Below, piece by piece: positions 11,376 to 19,066 of a stretch of DNA of 23,444 nt. The notes under the pieces were generated by a model. It was not told where the DNA came from, did no database searches, and saw nothing but the letters and a program-made list of their open reading frames with translations. Both the position numbers and the translations under genes were made by a program. Where the stretch lies: assembly GCA_027596945.1 (NCBI GenBank), contig JADGJH010000256.1:1-23444 (forward strand), written 5' to 3'. This stretch comes from Physocladia obscura. Taxonomy: Eukaryota; Chytridiomycota; Chytridiomycetes; Chytridiales; Chytriomycetaceae. The stretch's first letter is position 1. Each line of letters begins with the position of its first letter.

Positions 11376-11669
11376 CACTGTTAAAAGCAAGTACAAGAAG
11401 CTATGAAATATCAAGAAGAAAACTGGAGATCCTATCTGCCCACAAGTTGTTTGCACAAAACAAATTACTCATCAAATTGATGAAAAAAACAACACTATTG
11501 TGCTGGACAACAATAATATGGTCCAAATGCAATTAATAACAACAGTGGTATTCAGCAGGACCTAGTGTTGGATGATTTGCTGAACTTGACGCAGCAAGAC
11601 CTTGACAACAAAATTGACAAAGTGCAATCAAATAATGAAGCTGATCCTGACAGTGGCAACAACATACCT

Positions 11670-12143
11670 GTTAGATTTAAGAATAAAATGTGTTATATAA
11701 GCTGAATAAATGTTAAATAATATTTAATAGAATTGGGAATAGAAATTTATTTATTAGATAACATTATTTTCATTCACAGCAAAATTCAAGAATGGGGATT
11801 AAATGTTCTAACTTTGTCTCTTTATATTTAAAAATTTTTCTTTTGCCAAGAAATTGGTTTTTAATTAATATTGAGGCATTAGAAATGAGGCATAAAAAAA
11901 GTTTAATTTGAGGCACAGAATTGGGTATTTAAAATGTTGTTCTATTCTTGGAAATAAATAATAAGATTCTAAAACTAAATTAAACTTTACTGTACCAAAT
12001 CCACTAATTCAAGTGAATCTGCCTCTACAGGATTCAACAATTCAATCCACTTGCAATAACAGAATTTAGGCAACAATAACTGACAAAAACCACATTGTTT
12101 TTGACTGGTAGAAATTGTCCTTGTCTTGGGTATCCCCATTTGA
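11670..12143 (-). mobile_element. 475-bp repeat family, near-full copy (right), inserted in DUF6818-like copy A
   Basis: It matches 8476-8965 end to end in opposite orientation (gttagatttaag… to …gggtatccccatttga). The DUF6818-like reading is interrupted exactly over this interval and resumes downstream, which shows that the unit moved in as a block. ACCTG lies immediately outside the left edge and again a few bases beyond the right edge, a possible short target duplication. The minus strand carries a 61-codon frame (12169-11987) with WIELLNPVEADSLELVDLVQ. The left copy has this same stretch frameshifted, so it may be the relic of a protein C-terminus. Confidence 0.8.
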
Positions 12144-12686
12144 ACAACCTGAATTATGTGAGCTCCCAAAAATCATTTTTCTTTCTGTCTTTACCACTCA
12201 AACAATATTTCTAGTTCTACTCCTATTGTAACAAGCAGAGTTGGTCTCACAATAAAGGAACTTCAATCCATTGCCACTGCAAATTGCATTCCATACCTGA
12301 TCCAATGAGTGCATCAGAATTATCTTCATCAATTTTGAGTACAACAGCAAAAAATAGGAAGGCTATTGACAATTTAATTTATCATAAGTTCATTATTTTA
12401 TTATTACTGTAGCATGTGCATATTATTGCTGTTATTTTCTTAGAATACAGGATGATTCAAAAAATTTGACGCAATTACTGGGCATTTTCTTGTCCAAAAT
12501 GAAAAGAATGCAAAAGATGAAAGGGAAAGAAGACAGGAAGAATGGGAAGAACAAGAAGCACAGCAAAGGATGGAGATGGAAAGATTCAAGATGGAAGTGG
12601 AAGAGTGCAGGGAAGAGCACAAAATTGAGATGATGCGATTGGAGCTATTGTTAAAAAAAGTCAACAGTGGTAGTGAGAAAGATTGA

Positions 12687-12834
12687 ATTTTTTGTTTATT
12701 AATTTTTTTCTGAATTATTTTGTCTGTTCAAATTAAAATATTATTATTGACGCTTTTTTTTATCATGTATACTATTATTGAAATTATTAGAATTATTTAA
12801 AAAAATTACAACAAATATTTGCTGGAGCTTGATT
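12687..12834. other. Gap between convergent DUF6818-like gene and DDE_4 transposase
   Basis: 148 AT-rich bases lie between the two converging reading frames. They hold T- and A-runs that could serve as 3' ends for both. Nothing else is seen. Confidence 0.4.
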
Positions 12835-13457
12835 CAAATCTTTGTCTTTGAGAGGCATCACAATCTTGTTGAACATTTTGTCATTGACTGGAAAGGCTGA
12901 ACCAACACACACTCTTTACTTTTTCAGAGTGAATTCTTTGTCTAGTAGCTTTTCACAAAAGGCACAGCTTGTTTTGCCATCATTTCAAGAGCCGGGACAG
13001 CTGTGTTTCATCTGTATAATTGTTCCTGTTTGGTTATGTGTGAATAAAATAGAATATGTTATCAACTTACCATCAACACCAAAACAAAGCACTTCAATAA
13101 CATACACACAATGCAGCCAGCCATTATACATAGCATTTTAAAGATAGCTCTTGCACTCAGTAGTTTTTTCCATCAATGAAACCAAACTTATTTTTGACAA
13201 AGGGCTCTTGTAATTTGACTTGTTCACCCCATAGAACTTGTTACTGGTAAGTTGGACATGCAATTTGAGTGTTTTTGATATTCCTGAGTGACAGTAGAAG
13301 TGCCAATTCTGTGTTTGATAATACATGAGACAAAGTTGCAGGGGATACCAAACATCTCACAAAATGTCTTGTTTCCATGGTTCCACAGTAATAATGTAGC
13401 AGCAATCCAAGCACTTTGATCTTTGATATTACTTTTGGTGGTTGTCTGTTTCAGCAC
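12835..13457 (-). pseudogene. DDE_4 (Harbinger-type) transposase with an intron, decayed
   Basis: On the minus strand, in order: a helix-turn-helix region (KDQSAWIAATLLLWNHGNKT and FCEMFGIPCNFVSCIIKHR), a block reading NKFGFIDGKNY with the first catalytic Asp, NAMYNGWLHCVYVIEVLCFG ending GVDG, then PGS-stop-NDGKTSCAF with the second Asp, and SAFPVNDKMFNKIVMPLKDK. A 46-nt intron fits precisely after the GVDG codons: the donor is GTAAGTTG and the acceptor AACAG, and joining gives GVDGTIIQMKHSCPGS. This is the order in DDE_Tnp_4 proteins. Two or more stops and frame changes mark it as dead. It converges on the DUF6818-like gene. Harbinger elements carry a transposase and a separate DNA-binding gene, which is the basis for pairing them here. 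The true N-terminus beyond 13457 is not visible. Confidence 0.7.
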
Positions 13458-14017
13458 CTGCCACTCTTGATGATATAGTACTTTGAGAATCTGTCAAGTA
13501 GTTTCAGAAAAGTGTGCATATTGATTGGATATTGGTATTTGTGTCCTCATCTCTTCTTTATGATATTTAATCTTTATTATTTCCCTTACCTCATCTTTAC
13601 TTATCTATTTCTTATATTTGATCTCATATCTTATTTTTTCTCTTTTTACCTTCTATGATGGACTTTGGGCTGTTGGGAAGTCCTGGCTTTATACTTTTCA
13701 GGATCTGTTATCAGGGAGATCTCCTATCTCTACTGACCTGGTATCAATTACAACATCACACTCCAAGGCTGTTTGAGACGTTGCCAAAACACATTATCTC
13801 TCCTTTGAACATGTCAGAGGATTGTATCAGTGCAGTTTGGAACACAAAGACTACTAGATGGCCAGCAAACATTCATGGATCATGAAGAGATAATTTTTGT
13901 AACTTTACTGGAAATGCACGCAACATGCCACCATCCTCTGCATCCCATAGATTTCTTAGATGTTGTTTGTTGATATTGTGCCAAACAGTATGGAGCTGTG
14001 GAATGAAATCCTGATGG
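13458..14017. other. Remnant DNA between two transposases
   Basis: The sequence at 13655-13885 has an open plus-strand frame from an ATG (for example PLNMSEDCISAVWNTKTTRW), and 13880-14092 is open on the minus strand. Neither resembles a family I know. It may hold the lost N-terminus of the pogo-like transposase. GGACTT/AAGTCC arms (13660-13683) form a short inverted repeat. Confidence 0.3.
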
Positions 14018-15590
14018 TTGGTTTGTGGATTCATGCATTGGCACAAAAATCAAATTTTGCAAAAAGCTGCCAAGTATTTGAGTGCTACACAAATCAGTCC
14101 ACTTGTCCTTTCAGAATGCAAACTATGGGTTCAGCATTTTGAAAATTGGATAATAGCAAAGCACTTAACAGCTTCAAATATTATCAACATTGATGAAATG
14201 AGAATGAAACTTGAGAATGACAATTCCCAACTAGCTTACACTGTTACCAATGCTGTTGAAAGTCCAAATATTAATGTTAGCGAGCACAATGTTGAATCCT
14301 GGACCTGCAGATTCCTTTCCAATTGTTTACATGGGACTTTTAATAGTTTCAGTCAAAAACTTCTTGTTTATTTTTCCAAAAATAGAACACTAAATAAAAA
14401 CCCCATTCTTGTGCCTCATGTAATCTACTTTATATTAATTTAATTTCTGATTTGAATTTATGATACAAAGTTGGAAGTTAAATTTCTTCCATTTCCATTG
14501 CACAATTTCTTGGTCATGTACCTGTCAAATAAACAATTTTCTTCCAATTTCATAGACATAAGATTATATAAAATAATTATTAAATCTCATATAGTGCATT
14601 CAATTTGTATATCAAAATACAAATTATTATATACACAGCACTATGCAAGCATAGTTCTCTTTTACTTCAAGTGAACATATTCATGCCATTTGATTTCAAA
14701 AAATTTGATTTTGCTTTTGAATACACAAAAACTTGTCACAAAAATATGCCAGTATATTTTGCATTCAATAAAAATGGATTCCAATGCTTGAAAAGGTCTT
14801 AGTCACAAGCTCATCCTTGGCTGCTGATGGACAATCTTGGAACACTCTGGACTTATGAGGCCTTAAAACTTTGTCACAAAAAACATCAAATTGTTTTATC
14901 TTCATGCAAACACAACCAATTTTCTACAGCCATTTGACAGTCTTTATTTTGCTGTTTTAAAACAAAAAATCTCAGCAAGTTTTCATCAAAGAATTGCATT
15001 TTCATCTGGACCAAGAGGCAAACTTAGCCCAGAGCTGTTGAAAACTGCTTCAGATATTCATGCAGATATTTTGAAATCTGTTATTGTTGGTTCTTGGCAA
15101 AATGTTGGATTATTTCAATTTGATGGAAAAAAAATTTGGATTGTGCATGTGGCAATGTTGTAGAAATTTTATCACTCAAAGTAAAAGAGATAAATCTGTA
15201 GAGGCAATAAAAAAATTTATTCTGAACAAGAATAATATCTCAAGTATTAAAAAAGTCAATATTACAGCTAAGTGCATGTTTGATGAATCAAAAGTTTATT
15301 CTCATGAAGAATTACTTCAAACACAACAAAAAAAAAAAAAATGAAAGAGGAGAAAGAGAGGAAAAAAAAGCTTAAATATGCATCAGAAAAGAAGAAAACC
15401 GAAATTGCAGAAAGGAAGAGGGCTCATTTGGTTGATAATAATAAAAAACAGTGTTGCAAAGTTTTTGGTCAAGCATGATGCACCAAGCAATGGCCCTCAA
15501 GCAACAAATGGCTCTGCTATACATTGCAAAAATTTTAGAATCTGCATTGGATGTAAGATCCAATGCAGAAATCTCTTTGATGTGCAGTAG
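14018..15590 (+). pseudogene. Pogo-like (DDE_1) transposase, interrupted and decayed
   Basis: Readable blocks occur in family order. LWVQHFENWIIAKHLTASNI, followed at once by INIDEMRMKLE, holds the first Asp in the N-x-D-E motif. After an interruption (14291 to about 14680) come NMPVYFAFNKNGFQ and then PWLLMDNLGTLWTYEALKLC with the second Asp. ANTTNFLQPFDSLYFAVLKQ is the L-P-x-x-T-T-x-x-L-Q-P-x-D block with the third Asp. HADILKSVIVGSWQNVGLFQ is the helix before the end of the domain. A strongly basic Lys/Glu/Arg tail follows (EELLQTQQKKKK, then a frame change). DDE_1 enzymes cut and paste DNA at TA. At least one stop, several frameshifts and an insertion make it inactive. The usual N-terminal helix-turn-helix was not found. 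Confidence 0.7.
14291..14480 (+). mobile_element. 475-bp repeat family, partial copy inside the pogo-like transposase
   Basis: gttgaatcct, gcagattcctt, ttgtttatttttccaaaaatagaac and gtgcctcat follow the same order as in the copies at 3715 and 8597. The left edge falls right after the transposase reading ends (NINVSEHN). The right edge is unclear. The transposase reading resumes only near 14680, so up to 390 bases may be inserted DNA. Confidence 0.6.
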
Positions 15591-15671
15591 TTATTGCAAT
15601 ATCCATTTATGATTGTGTACAGTAAGGATTTTTAGCAAGAATTTTTTTTTTGTATTCTAGGTTTTCATTGT

Positions 15672-15941
15672 TCAACAGGCTGGGTTGAATTATTCAAGGA
15701 GTAGCATTGGGCAAAATGCAGGCAGACAGGGATGTTGCCAAGACACCCCCAAATACCAATTTTATTGAGAAACACCACGAAAATAAAATCAAAGAATACA
15801 GGCACGAAGCTTGCGTAGTGGGCGGAGGGTAGGGGGACTGACTGCACTAGACGTGGGTCGTTAAAGAGAAAAAGATAAAACAAATTTTATTCTTGACAAG
15901 TCTCCTTGTTGAGCTGGTTTTAATAAATCAAAACCTTGCTC
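15672..15941 (+). repeat. 270-bp repeat family, copy 3 (full)
   Basis: It covers the same interval as copy 2, from tcaacaggctgggttgaatt to aaaccttgc, and is slightly more GC-rich in its middle (gcgtagtgggcggagggtaggggg). The minus strand is open for 72 codons over most of it (15883-15665), but copy 2 does not preserve this frame, so it is probably chance. It sits 80 bases after the pogo-like pseudogene. Confidence 0.85.
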
Positions 15942-16380
15942 AAAAATCCTCAATGACAAAAAATTCCAAAAACAGTTTTTAAATAAATTTTGCATTTTTT
16001 TTTTCAAAACTTTTTTGTATTAATACAAAAGCTTCCACTTAATGATGGAAATGGCAAGTCAACTGTTTGTTCTTTTACTTTTTAAGCAAATTGAGTGATT
16101 TCTTTCAATAAAGAGTGAATTCATATTTCAATACTTTAATAGAGTGAACATAGATTTTCATGCCTAACAAGTTTGTTTGCTCAACTGTATGTACCTGAGC
16201 AAAGTTTGCTTGAAATGGCAACAACTTTTAAAGACTCAGCACCAAAATATCAAGAAGCCAGAAAATTGCTCATATTAGTCTCATTTTTTTTTGGCAATGT
16301 CTCCAAAATAAGAGTGAATAGAATGGTGAATTTCCTGTCAGGAAATGAAGCAAAGGTATTATACAAGGTATTCTGACCTT
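15942..16380. other. AT-rich DNA with short non-conserved frames
   Basis: A 67-codon plus-strand frame at 16173-16376 (with MATTFKDSAPKYQEARKLLI) is the only protein-like part. It has an internal ATG but no recognisable domain. The rest shows nothing. Confidence 0.3.
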
Positions 16381-16860
16381 AAAGCTGTGAATAATTCTGA
16401 TCTTCATTTTCTGCCTCTTCCTCTTCTATATTTGCCCAACTTTGTTCTAATTTTGATTCATCATCAAAATTATTTCTTAAGTAGCTGGCATTATTAACAC
16501 TTTCTTGATTATCTTTGTTGATTCTGCTGAATTATTTATTTTAGTTTTTATTCCTTTTAAATTTGCTTTCTTTATTTGAATTATTGCTGTTTCCACACCT
16601 ATTTGACTTGTCAGCTGGTGTTGGCCATTTATCTATATATTTTGCAACATGGTTGTAGAAATGCCATTCTGTGTGCTCCCCTGAAATTAAATGCTGGCAA
16701 TGCCAGCAACTGAAAGTATGCATCTGTCAGTTTGGTATCTAAAAAAAGTGTTTCTATCCAGTTCATAACCTGCTCCTTTTTAAAAAAAAATAAATTCACT
16801 AAAATATAAATGAGCAACAACTGAATTCCTTTTGGGATTGAACTCAATTTAGCATTCATT
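16381..16860 (-). pseudogene. Unidentified minus-strand protein remnant with acidic tail
   Basis: Two overlapping minus-strand frames join by a one-base shift. MNWIETLFLDTKLTDAYFQL (about 16770-16710) leads to GEHTEWHFYNHVAKYIDKWP, a Ser/Asn/Lys-rich linker, and after one or two stops an acidic C-terminus (LEQSWANIEEEEAENEDQ) ending near 16381. The composition is protein-like throughout, which suggests a decayed gene rather than chance. The layout of a compact head, polar linker and charged end resembles transposon accessory proteins, but no family is recognised. Confidence 0.35.
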
Positions 16861-17204
16861 AAACTGCTTCAGCTCAACCTAACCCTCCCAACATATTCTT
16901 GAAAAACATCCAGATCACAAATTAATTTACAACAGGGAAGGCATTGCAACTGTTCTTTAAGTTATTCAAGATAGACAATGCACATTTGCAGCATAATTGA
17001 GTACAGTTTCAGAAACTGTTGCCACAGTTCACCAGCAACTGTCAACTGTCATTGACAGTGCTTCAGATCAATGAATGACAAATTATTTAACAGCACAGAA
17101 GCAATTTATTTGCATCTTCATGTGGCCCAATATCCAGATGAAAGACCAGACACAATAATTTGGATGGGTTTCTTAATTTTAAAATATTTTATTACAGAAC
17201 CATA
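16861..17204. other. Unassigned stretch before the spliced ORF
   Basis: A plus-strand frame at 17071-17190 (HLHVAQYPDERPDTIIWMGF) is protein-like, but no domain is known. The T-rich tract ending in TTATTACAG at about 17196-17204 looks like a splice acceptor for the exon that follows. Confidence 0.3.
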
Positions 17205-17668
17205 TGGTTTATCTTTTTGGTGTTATATCAAACAGTTGGACAAGAATGCAGCAGATGTTATATCACTATGAAATGACTCTCATTCATAAAACTGTGTGTG
17301 ATAAAATGGTGAAGGCTGTGAGTTTTTATTTATTTATTATTTTATTTTATTTAATTACATTTTCACAATGATAAACAGATCAAAGGAACTGCGACAAAGA
17401 AAAACAAAGCACATGCAAATGGCAAGCTTGAGGCATATGCAAAAAATATTTTTGGATCTCAAGCTAAAGTTGATGACTTATCTCTTGCAGGTGCGGCTCT
17501 CCTGGAAAATATTTTTACTCTTTATTCACATTAACTTTATTTTAAAAGCAGCGTAGTGTGAGGAAATCTCTTTCAGAAAGAGAGCGTTATTTTCCCGTTC
17601 TTGTTTCCGAAATGGACAGTCTTGCTACCTTTTTAGAGGATGAAGGGACTGCAGCTTTGGAGTTTTAA
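17205..17668 (+). CDS. 3' exons of an unidentified gene
   Basis: After a TTATTACAG acceptor an exon reads HMVYLFGVISNSW, RMQQMLYHYEMTLIHKTVCD and KMVKA to 17317. A clean intron (17318-17378, GTGAGT to AAACAG) leads in phase to IKGTATKKNKAHANGKLEAY, NIFGSQAKVDDLSLAGAALL and ENIFTLYSH (to about 17530). A final segment RSVRKSLSERERYFPVLVSE, then MDSLATFLEDEGTAALEF, ends at TAA 17666-17668. No GT-AG intron joins the last two pieces in phase, so a frameshift, a rare splice site or a sequence error lies between 17490 and 17551. The product is helical and charged with normal codon use, unlike the transposon relics. I do not recognise it and its 5' exons were not found. Confidence 0.4.
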
Positions 17669-17869
17669 TGAATTGTCGTCCAATGACATTTTGCATACAA
17701 GAGATCACTATTGCCGTTTCTAAGTTCCACCGTTGATTCCTTTTTTTTCCTTTATCATACTTAAATTGGTGTCTTTTTAAAAGTGCTTCTTTCATTTTTA
17801 ATTCAATATTTTCAACATTTAAACAGCGTATTTACTTCCTGCTTGATAATCTCTAATTTGAATCTCTAA
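17669..17869. other. AT-rich intergenic DNA
   Basis: No ORF or repeat was found. Pyrimidine runs occur at 17740-17800. Confidence 0.4.
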
Positions 17870-18530
17870 GTTTCTCGCGTATTTTGATTCACTCTTCTTT
17901 TGCGCGCGGCTCTTTAGCCGGCCTGTGGTGTGCATTGTCGGTTGAGCAGTTTCAACTGACTTTAATGGATGCTCTCAAAAAGGATGTCTTTGATTCTTAC
18001 CGTCAGAACGCCGGACCAAGAAACATACATAATTACTGAAGTCGAGCGAATTCAGCGTCACGGACGGCGAGCAAAGTGAATAATCGGAAAATACAATCTG
18101 ACAATGGGAAACTGAAAGCCGTATGAGCAAATATCGTGGAAACTGAAGAAGTTTTCGCAGATTGTTACATTTTAAATATCGTCAACACTGGCCAAATCAG
18201 ATATCTGGAATCCATTCATTTGCTTAAAGCAATCTGGTCACGCAAGGTCCATTTAATAGGATTTTTGGCTTTTCGCAACGTGTTTGCTCTTCATTGCCGA
18301 ACTTATATTTGCGTCGAAACAATCGGAGTTTGTGGCAATGAATTTGCACTTCCTAAATTTATGAAATCGTTTCTGGATTTATTTCGGTTGCTAGAAAGAA
18401 TCTGGCTGATGCAAATATTCCAGTCGCCGATATTTCTGAGGCACAGAATAGCATTTTCGATGCTTGGTCGGAAAAATTCCAATTCCATCTATTTATTTAT
18501 TGGAAATGGAGATATGTGAATTTATCCCCG
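17870..18530 (+). pseudogene. Coding-like region of unknown gene, frames broken
   Basis: Base composition rises to near-balanced GC and several protein-like pieces lie in order on the plus strand. About 17884-18039 gives ARGSLAGLWCALSVEQFQLT and MDALKKDVFDSYRQNAGPRN. A 127-codon open frame from a GTG (18136-18519) contains GNEFALPKFMKSFLDLFRLL. In another frame 18391-18480 gives VARKNLADANIPVADISEAQ and NSIFDAWSEKF. No convincing introns join them. This is either a decayed host gene or a gene with splice sites I could not place. No domain is recognised. Confidence 0.35.
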
Positions 18531-19017
18531 AGAAAGTCAAACGTTGGCAACCCGGTTTATGGAAGGGGGCCGCTTGATTGTTGAGCATGATGGTGGGTAT
18601 TCGATTCTGCTGGTGCTGAAATGAGATTGAAATTTAAAGAGTTTGTCATCCCAAATTACAATACAAATCTTAGGGTTTGCAAGAAAGACCAAATTAACCC
18701 TAAATAGGCCAAAGGGCCAAAAGGACAATCAGCAAAGCATGTATCTGCAAACACGTATGCAACGTGATACTTTGAGAAATCCGATAATAAGAATTATTGA
18801 TACATTGAGGGTAATTATATATGATTATTAGCTTTTTTTTTCCTGGAAAGAAGAACTGGTAATTCAACTGAACATTGTTCCAATCTCCACTATTTAACGA
18901 TTGACTGCACAAACCAAAGAAACAAAAACAAAAACTTCATTCACACGTATCACGCGGCATCATTTCAAAATCAAAATTCTGCACGCGACTTGACAATAAC
19001 TGCTACTCTGAAAATAT
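18531..19017. other. Intergenic region upstream of the Skn7-like gene
   Basis: Nothing coding stands out. The AT content and the A- and C-rich stretches at 18910-18990 are typical of an upstream region. Short frames on both strands (18643-18912) overlap each other and look like chance. Confidence 0.4.
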
Positions 19018-19050
19018 ACTCGGACACACTCGGACACGATTATTATATCC
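19018..19050 (+). promoter_or_regulatory. Tandem 10-bp repeat and TATA-like site before the Skn7-like gene
   Basis: ACTCGGACAC is repeated perfectly (19018-19027 and 19028-19037), 30-50 bases before the ATG at 19067. TATTATAT follows at 19041-19048. The repeat could be a pair of factor sites. No known factor is assigned. Confidence 0.35.
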
Positions 19051-19066
19051 AATTGCTTAGCCGGAA

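Larger units (their letters stand above)
10941..12686 (+). pseudogene. DUF6818-like coiled-coil protein gene, copy A, split by two insertions
   Basis: The start (ATG 10941) gives a DUF6818-like domain: GNNWQPHKIKNLLDIIEDVL, GSNEWDVV and LGYNQDAE. It then breaks at about 11105 into a 270-bp repeat. Reading resumes at 11376 with VKSKYKKL, KKTGDPICP and TKQITHQIDEKNNTIVLDN; K-x-T/P-T-G-D-P-x-C-P-P is the hallmark of the family. It continues to LDNKIDKVQSNNEADPDSGN, is broken again by the 475-bp repeat (11670-12143), resumes near 12210 with TPIVTSRVGLTIKELQS, and ends in a charged coiled coil (WEEQEAQQRMEMERFKMEVE, then EEHKIEMMRLELLLKK) with a TGA at 12684-12686. The order matches copy B. Frameshifts and the insertions make it dead. 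The family is a helical DNA-binding-like domain of unknown function; its role in transposition is inference. Confidence 0.75.

Noticed and set aside
8476..12143. The inverted 475-bp units as the two terminal inverted repeats of one 3.7-kb element
   Set aside because: The right unit interrupts a DUF6818-like reading that resumes after it, and further partial copies occur alone elsewhere, so these are independent insertions.
15665..15883. 72-codon minus-strand ORF in 270-bp copy 3
   Set aside because: The frame is not kept in copy 2 and the peptide has no known domain.
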